Shown here one piece after another: positions 1 through 5,751 of a stretch of 11,418 nt of DNA (within the stretch, counting starts at the first letter, position 1; every line of letters starts with the position of its first letter). Made by a program: the position numbers and the translations under genes. The notes under the pieces are model-generated. The model worked only from the letters and a program-made list of their open reading frames with translations. It did not search any database and was not told the DNA's origin. This DNA comes from DASTOB01 sp035720425. Lineage in GTDB: Bacteria; Chloroflexota; Limnocylindria; Limnocylindrales; CSP1-4. The stretch spans positions 1 to 11,418 of the forward strand of contig DASTOB010000105.1 in the NCBI GenBank assembly GCA_035720425.1. Reading direction: 5' to 3'.

Positions 1-20
1 CGTCCGCAACTTCTCATCCA

Positions 21-33
21 TTCGTGGCACGAA
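21..33. repeat. Perfect 13-bp palindrome, operator-like
   Basis: TTCGTG-G-CACGAA is a perfect inverted repeat around a single central base. The 12-mer TGGCACGAATAG covering its right half recurs at 169-180, where the left arm matches at only 4 of 6 positions. Two related palindromes about 144 bp apart upstream of a gene could be binding sites for a dimeric repressor, but nothing here identifies the protein. Confidence 0.3.
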
Positions 34-294
34 TAGCGGACACGAACTCGGCGCCGACGACGGCCGCGAACCCTCGATTCCTGCCGAATCTGCTCGTGGG
101 ACGGCTCGATTCGACCGATCAGCGGTCCGTGACCCGAAATCCGGCCGCGAGACCGCGCCAGCGAGTCATGGCACGAATAGATAGAAAGTTGGGGGGGCCC
201 ACGGGTCGATGGGGACCCGAGCGAGAGGGGCGCGAACGGCGCCGACGGGGCGCGAACGGGCCGAACGGCAGTCGGCCGCCCGCGGGGCCACGGC

Positions 295-300
295 TATACT
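295..300 (+). promoter_or_regulatory. Possible -10 box for hpf
   Basis: TATACT matches five of six positions of the vegetative -10 consensus (TATAAT) and stands out in very GC-rich surroundings. It would start transcription near 307 and give a 5' leader of about 46 nt before the hpf GTG. I find no good -35 hexamer at the expected distance, so this is a weak call. Confidence 0.35.
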
Positions 301-340
301 CGAAGGGCCCACGACGCCGCGAGGTGGAGGTTTCCGTGAC

Positions 341-346
341 AGGAGG
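341..346 (+). promoter_or_regulatory. Shine-Dalgarno site of hpf
   Basis: AGGAGG, a full anti-Shine-Dalgarno match, lies 6 nt before the GTG at 353. It decides the start against longer open-frame readings, and it is the strongest such site I noticed in the window. Confidence 0.85.
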
Positions 347-352
347 TTTCCC

Positions 353-940
353 GTGAGGACGATCGTCAAGGGCAAGAACATCGAGGTGCCCGCGAGGGTC
401 CGCGCCTACGCCGAGCGGAAGCTGAAGCGGATCGACCGCCTCGTCGATGATCGGACGGATGCAATCGTCGAGCTGTCGGTCGAGCATCATCGGAGCGCCG
501 CGGATTCCCACCTCGTCGACGTGTCGCTCGTCATCGACGGTCGGACGCTCAAGGGCCACGCAGCCGGCACGACCCACGAGGTGGGCATCGACGAAGTCGT
601 CGACAAGCTGGAGCGTCGGGCGGTCGATTTCAAGGAGAAGCCCCGCCTCCGCGCCCGGCCCGAGCAGGAGAAGCAGATCCTCCGGCGCATCGCCGACGGC
701 ACCGCCGAGCCCACCCGCGACCGACGAATCGTGAAGGTCAAGCGCTTCTCGATCGAGCCGATGTTCGAGGAGGACGCGCTCGCCCGCATGGAGGAGCTGG
801 GCCACGAGTTCTTCGTCTTCGTCAACGCGGAGTCGGAGCGGGTGAGCGTCCTCTACCGGCGCGGCGACGGCGATTTCGGCCTCATCGAGCCGATCGTCGG
901 CGGCGAATACACGACCGGGCTCTCTCGCCGGGCGCGCTAG
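353..940 (+). CDS. hpf: Ribosome hibernation promoting factor, long form
   Basis: 195 aa. Long-form HPF binds the 30S decoding centre and pairs two 70S ribosomes into inactive 100S dimers when growth slows; it acts in the cytoplasm. The N-terminal RaiA/S30AE domain (about 1-100) opens with IVKGKNIEVPARVRAYAERK and includes the H-V/L-V-D-V-S-L-V-I-DG strand. After a charged linker (about 101-124), the C-terminal dimerisation domain (about 126-182) shows VKRFSIEPM, ELGHEFFVFVNAE and VLYRRGDGDFGLIEP, typical of the long form. GTG at 353 is chosen because a perfect AGGAGG at 341-346 sits 6 nt upstream and the protein then begins exactly where the family does; the frame stays open further left but the extra residues are low-complexity. 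The gene stands alone on this strand and converges on the ArsR gene. Identification is firm. Confidence 0.95.
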   Translation: MRTIVKGKNIEVPARVRAYAERKLKRIDRLVDDRTDAIVELSVEHHRSAADSHLVDVSLVIDGRTLKGHAAGTTHEVGIDEVVDKLERRAVDFKEKPRLRARPEQEKQILRRIADGTAEPTRDRRIVKVKRFSIEPMFEEDALARMEELGHEFFVFVNAESERVSVLYRRGDGDFGLIEPIVGGEYTTGLSRRAR

Positions 941-945
941 CAACC

Positions 946-979
946 GCGGCCAACGGGGGAGGAGCCGCACCCCGGCCGC
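946..979. terminator. GC-rich hairpin between convergent genes
   Basis: GCGGCC (946-951) pairs with GGCCGC (974-979) and GGGG (955-958) pairs with CCCC (970-973), leaving a 3-nt bulge and an 11-nt loop. It sits just after the hpf stop and before the end of the convergent ArsR gene, where a bidirectional terminator would be expected. There is no T tract on either side, so it may only stabilise 3' ends. Confidence 0.35.
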
Positions 980-1034
980 TCGCGACCTTGCGCGCGACCG
1001 ACACGCCGCTCGACTCTCCGTCCAACCGCCCGCC

Positions 1035-1661
1035 TCAGAGCGCCCGCCGATACACCCCGGCTTCGCGCGTCACGAGCCCGCCGTCGACCATGTAGCGGCG
1101 CAGCGACGCGACGTCCGGGTGGAACAGCGCGAGGCGCTGGTTGACCTCCTTCTCCGGGTAGCCGCGATCCTCCGTGAACACCTCGTCGCGCAGGTAGCGC
1201 AGGACGACCGATCGCTTCCGCTCCTGCGCCGGGATCGACGTGAGCCGGCCGTCGGCGATGAACGCCCGAAGGACCTTCGCTTCCTCGGGATCCCGCCCCG
1301 CGGCGAGGTCCGCGGCCGCCTGTCGGGCCTCCGCGGCGCCCTCGAGCTCCGCGATCGACCGCCCGATCTCGTGGAGCGTGTCGACCCGCAGCGTGTACGT
1401 GATCGGGCGCGGACCCGGCCGCGCCTCGACGAGACGCGCGGCCACGAGCAGGTCAAGGTGACGAGCGACGACGCGCGGGGTGAGCCGCACGAGCGCCGCG
1501 AGCTCCTCCACCGTCCGGCCGCGCTCCGCGATCAACCCGACGATCCGCAGCCGGGACGGGTCCGACAGCGCCTTGAGCACGAGCACGAGCTGACGATCGA
1601 GGTGGCGATCGACGTCGCGACCGCGCGGGCCATCAGCCTGGTGATCGACGATCCGGTCCAC
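1035..1661 (-). CDS. ArsR-type wHTH regulator with C-terminal DUF2087
   Basis: 208 aa. Residues about 24-95 form an ArsR-like winged helix-turn-helix: the family signature ALSDPSRLRIVGLI, then VEELAALVRLTPRVVARHLDLL as helix-turn-helix and a wing around PGPRPITYTLR. Residues about 128-206 match DUF2087 (KVLRAFIADGRLTSIP, RSVVLRYL, YPEKEVNQRL, FHPDVASLRRYMVDGGLV). This two-domain layout is common in bacterial regulators of unknown signal. No CxC or other metal-binding cysteine pair is present, and in fact I see no Cys at all, so classical arsenic/metal sensing is unlikely. The start is GTG at 1661, without a clear Shine-Dalgarno site. The gene is divergent from nfo across only 32 bp, so it could bind there and control itself and the nfo-glycosyltransferase pair; that is inference. 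Confidence 0.85.
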   Translation of the reverse strand: MDRIVDHQADGPRGRDVDRHLDRQLVLVLKALSDPSRLRIVGLIAERGRTVEELAALVRLTPRVVARHLDLLVAARLVEARPGPRPITYTLRVDTLHEIGRSIAELEGAAEARQAAADLAAGRDPEEAKVLRAFIADGRLTSIPAQERKRSVVLRYLRDEVFTEDRGYPEKEVNQRLALFHPDVASLRRYMVDGGLVTREAGVYRRAL

Positions 1662-1681
1662 GACCGAATGATTCCACGCGT

Positions 1682-1685
1682 AGGA
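1682..1685 (+). promoter_or_regulatory. Ribosome binding site for nfo
   Basis: AGGA lies 8 nt upstream of the nfo ATG and supports that start. The overlapping hexamer TAGGAT (1681-1686) resembles a -10 box, but its position would make the transcript nearly leaderless; sequence alone does not separate the two readings. Confidence 0.45.
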
Positions 1686-1693
1686 TTCCGGCG

Positions 1694-2650
1694 ATGCTTC
1701 CCAACGGTCGCCGGCTGGGCGCCCACCTGCCGCTCGGCGCCGGCATGGTCAAAGCGGTCGACCGCGCGCACGAGATCGGCGCGAGCGCACTCCAGGTGTT
1801 CGGCGACAACCCGACGGCGTGGAAGCGCCGCGCGGCACCGCCCGACGAGCTACCTGCGTTTCGGGCGCGGCTGGCGGAGCTCGACATCGGCCCGGTGGCG
1901 ATCCACGCCTCGTATCTCATCAACCTCGCCGGCGTGAACCCGGAGTTCACCGCCGGCTCCATCGGCCTTCTCGCGGAGGAGCTCCGGGCGGCGCCCGGCT
2001 ACGCGGCGTCGTTCGTCAACGTCCACACGGGATCCCACCGGGGGACCTCGCCGCAGGGTGGGATCGCCCGCCTGGCCGAGGCGGTCGCGAACGTGCTCGC
2101 CGAGGTGGACGGCGGCGCGGGGGCCGCCAGGCTCGTGCTCGAGAACTCGGCCGGGGCGGGCTTCGGCGTCGGGACGACGGTCGACGAGCTGGCCGACATC
2201 GCCGGAGCGATCGCCGCCCGCGGGGTGCCCGACGAGCGCGTCGGGTTCTGCCTCGACACCGCGCACCTGTGGGGTGCCGGGCACGACCTGTCCGATCCGG
2301 CCGTGACAGACACGCTCCTCGAGGCGTTCGACCGGCGCATCGGCCTCGGCCGGCTCGCGATGGTCCACCTCAACGACTCGAAGTCACCGCTCGGTTCCCG
2401 GACGGACCGTCATGAGCACATCGGCGCCGGCGGGATCGGCGAACGCGGCATGGCGCACGTCCTCACCCACCCGCTCCTCGCCGGCGTGCCGACGTACCTC
2501 GAGACGCCGGGCATGGACGAGGGCTACGACGCGGTCAACGTCGCACGCGCGCTCGCGCTCGCCGAGGGTCGGCCGTTGGAGCCATTGCCGCCGGGCGCGA
2601 TGTCCGTGCGTGGCAGCCGATCGCGCTCCGCCGCGCCCGAGGCGGTCTGA
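1694..2650 (+). CDS. nfo: Endonuclease IV (AP endonuclease, Nfo family)
   Basis: 318 aa. Endonuclease IV cuts the backbone 5' of abasic sites and removes blocked 3' ends in base excision repair, using a trinuclear zinc centre in a TIM barrel. All nine metal ligands of the E. coli enzyme can be placed: H71, H111, E150, D188, H191, H225, D238, H240 and E270. They lie in HASYLINLAG, NVHTGSH, LENSAGAG, CLDTAHLWGAGHD, HLNDSKSPLGSRTDRHEHIG and YLETPG. Spacing after the 180s is identical to E. coli (34, 13, 2 and 30 residues). The protein is about 30 residues longer than the usual 280-290, owing to a Pro/Ser/Arg-rich tail (about 293-318) without known function. ATG at 1694 follows AGGA. It is divergent from the ArsR gene, and the next gene starts 2 bp after its stop, so the two are probably cotranscribed. 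Confidence 0.95.
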   Translation: MLPNGRRLGAHLPLGAGMVKAVDRAHEIGASALQVFGDNPTAWKRRAAPPDELPAFRARLAELDIGPVAIHASYLINLAGVNPEFTAGSIGLLAEELRAAPGYAASFVNVHTGSHRGTSPQGGIARLAEAVANVLAEVDGGAGAARLVLENSAGAGFGVGTTVDELADIAGAIAARGVPDERVGFCLDTAHLWGAGHDLSDPAVTDTLLEAFDRRIGLGRLAMVHLNDSKSPLGSRTDRHEHIGAGGIGERGMAHVLTHPLLAGVPTYLETPGMDEGYDAVNVARALALAEGRPLEPLPPGAMSVRGSRSRSAAPEAV

Positions 2651-2652
2651 CC

Positions 2653-4209
2653 GTGGCCCGACTCCCGGCGTGTGTGCGCGACGACCGATGGGTACTCGTG
2701 GGGCTGCTCGCCCTTGCGGCCGTGCTCCGGCTCGCCGACCTGCCGACCCGCGGAACGTGGGACGCGGACCAGGGGCACGACATGCTCGTCCTGCGCGCTT
2801 TCGTCGTGGACGGGCAGGTCCCGCTCCTGGGGCCACCGACTTCGATCGGCGACGTCCACCACGGCGCCTGGTACTACTACCTGCTCGCTCCGGCCGCGGC
2901 ACTCGGGGGCGCCGCCCCGGAGGTGGTCGTCGGCGCGATCGCAATGGCCGGCGTGGCCGCGGTCGGCGTCACGTGGTGGGTCGGTCGGTTCCTCGGTGGG
3001 TCCGTCGCGGGCTTTGTAGCGGGACTCGCCATGACGGTATCGGTTACGGCGATCGAGGAGTCGACGTTCATCTGGAACCCGAACCTCATCCCGCTCGCGA
3101 GCGCACTCGCCCTCGCCGGGATGTGGCGCGCGTGGGCCACGCGGCGGGCCCGATGGTGGCTGCTCGCCTTTGCCGGCGTCGTCGTTACGATGCAGTTGCA
3201 CGTGCTTGGCGTCGTGCTGCTCCCCCCGGTCGTCGCGGTGCTGGTGGCCGATGCCCGCCGCCGCCCAACCGGTCCGGAGCGGGCCGCCGTCCTGCGGGCG
3301 GGGCTCGGCGGACTGGCGGTCCTCCTCGTCGTCGCGTACACGCCGCTCGTCGTCAACGAGCTGACGACGGGCTTCTCGGAGACACAGGCGCTTCTCGCCT
3401 ACCTCCGCGACGGGGGCGAACCGGTCGCGCTCGATCCGCTCGCCCGCATCCTGTTCGTCGGGATCCGCGGGCTCTCGTGGCCGCTGACGGGGCTCGTGAC
3501 CGACGCGCTCGTCGCCGCGGTCGTCGCGTCGGCGGCGGTCATCGCGATCCTCGCCTGGCGGTCACGGGCGGCGAAGGGGTCGGAGCGGACGGCGGCCCGC
3601 TGGATGGCGGCGACGCTCGCATGGAGCACGATCGTCCTCGCGCTGGCGGCTCCGAGCCTCGCGACCGTCACACCGGGCCTGCCGAACGACCACTACCACT
3701 CGTTCCTCGATCCGCTCGTATTCGTCGTCGTCGGTATGGGGGCTGGTGCTCTGTGGCGAGCCGGGGGCGATCGCGATCGGTCGCTCCGGACGCTGGCGCG
3801 CGGCGCGGCGGCGATCGGGGTCGGCGCCCTCGTCACGTTCAACATCCTGCGCTTGCCGCCACCGGTCGCGCCCGACGAGGGCTGGCCGGCGGCCCGCGAC
3901 GCGGCCGACCGGATCGGGGGCTGGGTCGGCGACCGACCGGTCGCGCTGCTCGGCCTGCCGGAGCTGAAGCCGGCCGACGCGATCGGGTTCCCGCTCGTCG
4001 ACCGCGGTGTCGCGATCGTCCCTGCGGCCCAGGCCGGGGCGCTCGTAGTCGTCTGCGACCGACTGTTCGAGGCAGCGATCGGGGCCGCATGCGGCGGCCC
4101 GGCGGAGGATGCGGCGGTGGGGCCGCCCGGCCGGTTCGCCGTGCTCGTCGACCGCTTCGACGTCTCGCCGCGGACGTCCGTGTCCGTCTACCTCGGCCGC
4201 GACGAGTAG
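2653..4209 (+). CDS. GT-C-like (PMT/ArnT type) membrane glycosyltransferase
   Basis: 518 aa with about 11-12 predicted membrane segments in residues 12-400, followed by a soluble C-terminal domain (about 405-518). The layout matches the GT39/PMT-ArnT-like superfamily. These enzymes move a sugar from a polyprenyl-phosphate carrier to a lipid, glycan or protein on the outer face of the membrane. Supporting marks are an acidic motif in the first external loop (WDADQGHD, 36-43), where such enzymes carry their catalytic Asp, the following HHGAWYYYLLAP (69-80), and NDHYHSFLDPL (345-355) late in the membrane part. The acceptor cannot be told from sequence. GTG at 2653 lies 2 nt after the nfo stop with only a weak GAGG about 10 nt upstream, suggesting translational coupling to nfo. 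The pairing with a repair enzyme looks positional rather than functional. The exact subfamily is uncertain. Confidence 0.75.
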   Translation: MARLPACVRDDRWVLVGLLALAAVLRLADLPTRGTWDADQGHDMLVLRAFVVDGQVPLLGPPTSIGDVHHGAWYYYLLAPAAALGGAAPEVVVGAIAMAGVAAVGVTWWVGRFLGGSVAGFVAGLAMTVSVTAIEESTFIWNPNLIPLASALALAGMWRAWATRRARWWLLAFAGVVVTMQLHVLGVVLLPPVVAVLVADARRRPTGPERAAVLRAGLGGLAVLLVVAYTPLVVNELTTGFSETQALLAYLRDGGEPVALDPLARILFVGIRGLSWPLTGLVTDALVAAVVASAAVIAILAWRSRAAKGSERTAARWMAATLAWSTIVLALAAPSLATVTPGLPNDHYHSFLDPLVFVVVGMGAGALWRAGGDRDRSLRTLARGAAAIGVGALVTFNILRLPPPVAPDEGWPAARDAADRIGGWVGDRPVALLGLPELKPADAIGFPLVDRGVAIVPAAQAGALVVVCDRLFEAAIGAACGGPAEDAAVGPPGRFAVLVDRFDVSPRTSVSVYLGRDE

Positions 4210-4235
4210 GCGCGCTGCACGTGGCGGCGACCACC

Positions 4236-4280
4236 GTCCGCTCCGGAGCGCTCCGAAGTCGTACGTCCCCGGAAGCGGAC
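4236..4280 (+). terminator. Imperfect hairpin after the nfo-glycosyltransferase pair
   Basis: GTCCGCT-CCGG (4236-4246) can pair with CCGG-A-AGCGGAC (4269-4280) with a single bulged A. The 22-nt loop region overlaps a perfect 12-bp palindrome, CGGAGCGCTCCG (4244-4255), which could form an alternative fold. It begins 26 bp after the glycosyltransferase stop. There is no T tract, so its role in ending transcription is only suggested by position. Confidence 0.35.
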
Positions 4281-4299
4281 ACAGTTCAGAGCCGCCCAC

Positions 4300-4351
4300 T
4301 CCGATCTCGTAGTCCGATCTCGTAGTCCGATCTCGTAGTCCGATCTCGTAG
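4300..4351. repeat. Four perfect tandem copies of a 13-bp unit
   Basis: TCCGATCTCGTAG is repeated four times without a mismatch at 4300-4312, 4313-4325, 4326-4338 and 4339-4351. Thirteen is not a multiple of three, and the array lies between genes, so it is not a coding repeat. Perfect copies suggest recent slippage expansion or an assembly artefact. Each unit contains TCCGATCT, the 3' end of common Illumina adapters; see findings. Confidence 0.95.
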
Positions 4352-4416
4352 CGAGGCGGGGGACGGGGACCGGCTCCCGGAGCGTACGAATTCGGAACGT
4401 CCACCCCGAACAAAGT

Positions 4417-4449
4417 GCGAACGCCGGCCCCCCAGAGGCCGGCGTTCGC
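4417..4449 (-). terminator. Strong intrinsic terminator-like hairpin for the XRE gene
   Basis: A perfect 13-bp inverted repeat (GCGAACGCCGGCC at 4417-4429, GGCCGGCGTTCGC at 4437-4449) encloses a 7-nt loop. Read leftward, the stem is followed by ACTTTGTT, a short T-rich stretch, which suits termination of the leftward XRE gene whose stop is 55 bp upstream. Read rightward it is followed by TGTCCCC, so it is less likely to terminate the glycosyltransferase transcript. Confidence 0.7.
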
Positions 4450-4503
4450 TGTCCCCGAGACCCGGACGTGGAGGGCGATCCGGGTCGTGCCCTGGAGAAT
4501 GAT

Positions 4504-5145
4504 CTAGTAGCGCCCCGATTCCCGGCCGGGGGTCCGGCCGATCGAGCGCGGGGCCGGGCCCAGCTGGCGCGATCCGCTGCTCATCGGGCGCACGGTGGTG
4601 AGTGGGCGGACGGTCGCCGCCATCGGGCGGATCGTCCCGGTCATCGCGCCGGCGGTGCCGTAGCGCGGCGTCATCGCCGTCGGGCCCGTGGCGGACTGCC
4701 CGTGCGTGACAGGCCCATGGCCGCCCTGACCGTGGCTCGTCCCGCTCCGGTCGGCCGACCGGTCCGTCGGCTCGTTCGGCTGGAACGCGCGCCCGAAGCG
4801 GCGCATCCGAACGGCGAGGTAGTACTCCATGATCTGGCGGACCTGCGCCTCGGTGAGCAGCTCGTCGGCCCGCAGGGCGTATTCGACGCGGGCGGTCGGG
4901 TTGCTCGCGCCGGCCGCGACAAGGCCCAGGTACTGCGGGGTGTCCGCGTCGTCGCGCAGCTCGCGCAGGCCGCGGGCCAGCTTCGTGGCGGTGCCCAGCG
5001 ACGGCATCCGATCGCCGCGGATCAGTCGCGAGATCGTCGAGTGATCGACGCCGGACTGCTGGGCGAGCTGCCGCTGGGACATCTTCTTGGCCTTGAGCTG
5101 GGCTCGCAGCCACTCGTTGAACGCTCGACCGTTCTGGGTGGTCAT
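4504..5145 (-). CDS. XRE-family HTH regulator with low-complexity tail
   Basis: 213 aa. Residues about 7-65 form an XRE/Cro-cI helix-turn-helix: FNEWLRAQLKAKKMSQRQLA, then QQSGVDHSTISRLIRGDRMPS as turn plus recognition helix. Residues about 86-119 are probably helical (RADELLTEAQVRQIMEYYLA) and may mediate dimerisation. From about 122 on the protein is rich in Gly, Thr, Pro, Ser and Arg with small echoes (TIRPM, TVRPL, TVRPM; HGQGGHGP then HGQ) and is likely disordered. ATG at 5145 is chosen because it starts just before the HTH. An in-frame ATG at 5217 would add 24 residues, and the frame stays open to 5694, but those extensions are Pro/Arg-rich without homology. No Shine-Dalgarno site precedes 5145, so the transcript may be leaderless. 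The gene stands alone between two long non-coding stretches; its targets are unknown. Confidence 0.75.
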   Translation of the reverse strand: MTTQNGRAFNEWLRAQLKAKKMSQRQLAQQSGVDHSTISRLIRGDRMPSLGTATKLARGLRELRDDADTPQYLGLVAAGASNPTARVEYALRADELLTEAQVRQIMEYYLAVRMRRFGRAFQPNEPTDRSADRSGTSHGQGGHGPVTHGQSATGPTAMTPRYGTAGAMTGTIRPMAATVRPLTTVRPMSSGSRQLGPAPRSIGRTPGRESGRY

Positions 5146-5401
5146 GATCTGGCTGGGCGCTCCGTGCGTGGCACCCGCGGTGGGTCTCCGCGTGACTGCA
5201 CTATCCCGAACGTTCATGTGGCCCTGTATCACCCGTTGGTACTCCGGCAGGCCGCCGGTCGGCGCGGGCGAGCCGGGTGGATCGGTGCGGTTCGGCGCGC
5301 TCCGGTGGGGACGTTCGATCGGAGCGCGCCGATACGAGGTGGTACGAACGGCGCGGCCGATGCGGATGCCGGTGCCGGAGCACGACGAGCGGGGCGGCGG
5401 G

Positions 5402-5466
5402 GGCGGCCGAATGCGCGAGGGCGGCGGAGGCGGCCGAATGCGCGAAGGGCAACGGCCGATGCGCGA
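5402..5466. repeat. G-rich imperfect tandem repeats, 27-bp period
   Basis: GGCGGCCGAATGCGCGA occurs at 5402-5418 and again 27 bp later at 5429-5445. A degenerate third copy, CGGCCGATGCGCGA (one A deleted), lies at 5453-5466, and a weaker echo (GCGGCCGATGCGGA) near 5352. The linking sequence is GGGCGGCGG-like. Because the first period is a multiple of three, rightward frames read a repeated RMREGGGGG peptide, but no gene is convincing here. Confidence 0.75.
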
Positions 5467-5643
5467 GGGCGGCGCGGGCAACGCTGGCGGCACCGGCTGG
5501 AGCTGGCACGGCCCGCGTACACCGCCATCATGCCCCAGCCGGGACATGTCGGCATTGCATGCGACCCCCGCATCGCCGGCGTTGCTCCACGAGGAACGAT
5601 CCGCTGGTTCCGGCGCTCGTATCGCCAGGGACCCCTGCACGCT

Positions 5644-5660
5644 GTCCTTTGCTGAAGGAC
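5644..5660. terminator. Small hairpin downstream of the murA operon
   Basis: GTCCTT (5644-5649) pairs with AAGGAC (5655-5660) around a 5-nt loop. With the overlapping GC stems at 5675-5704 it lies about 50-110 bp beyond the UPF0104 stop, where the leftward murA-mreB operon should end. No T tract is present, so a Rho-independent function is doubtful. Confidence 0.25.
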
Positions 5661-5751
5661 GATCGTCGTGTTCGCCGGCCCGGAGCGGGTCCAAATGGCC
5701 GGGCTCGTTCCTCAGGGAAGAACGCGGAGCGGCCCTCGGGGCAGTCCGACG

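Larger units (their letters stand above)
1..352. other. Non-coding leader upstream of hpf
   Basis: No credible gene is visible here; the open frames are Arg/Pro/Gly-rich and resemble no family I know. The stretch holds a perfect 13-bp palindrome (21-33) with a degenerate second copy near 163-180. It has a 7-G run at 191-197 and a short hairpin (CGGGTC at 202-207 pairing with GACCCG at 214-219). A 13-bp direct repeat, GGGGCGCGAACGG, occurs at 227-239 and 247-259. The hpf promoter presumably lies in the last 100 bases. What lies left of position 1 is unknown, so the 3' end of another gene could be just outside. Confidence 0.6.
5146..5751. other. 606-bp stretch with no credible gene
   Basis: It lies between the start of the leftward XRE gene and the 3' end of the leftward UPF0104 gene, so it should hold the XRE promoter and the terminator of the murA operon. 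Open frames exist on both strands but are Arg/Pro/Gly-rich and resemble nothing known. Visible structure: G-rich tandem repeats at 5402-5466, a 5-bp stem GGAAC/GTTCC (5593-5597 and 5607-5611), a 6-bp hairpin (5644-5660), a 10-bp palindrome GACGATCGTC (5658-5667) and competing GC stems in 5675-5704. I checked for tRNA, RNase P, SRP and tmRNA hallmarks and saw none. Confidence 0.6.

Noticed and set aside
25..45. Sigma-54 promoter suggested by TGGCAC
   Set aside because: No TTGC-type -12 element follows at the required spacing, in either copy of the repeat.
24..356. 110-codon open frame before hpf
   Set aside because: Composition is Arg/Pro/Gly-rich, no homology is seen, and it runs through the probable hpf promoter and Shine-Dalgarno site in a different phase.
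2412..4325. 637-codon open frame on the plus strand in another phase of nfo and the glycosyltransferase gene
   Set aside because: It is extremely Arg/Gly/Pro-rich with no family resemblance and is explained by the high GC content; the frames of nfo and the membrane protein have clear homology.
4300..4351. CRISPR array
   Set aside because: The units are only 13 bp and directly adjacent, with no spacers and no cas genes nearby.
5581..5665. tRNA-like or other structured RNA gene
   Set aside because: Short stems and a GGTTCC are present, but there is no cloverleaf, no GGTTCGA T-loop and no CCA end; RNase P, SRP and tmRNA hallmarks are also missing.
5146..5694. Long N-terminal extension of the XRE gene
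   Set aside because: The added residues are low-complexity Pro/Arg runs created by the G-rich tandem repeats, and the HTH domain starts naturally at the ATG at 5145.
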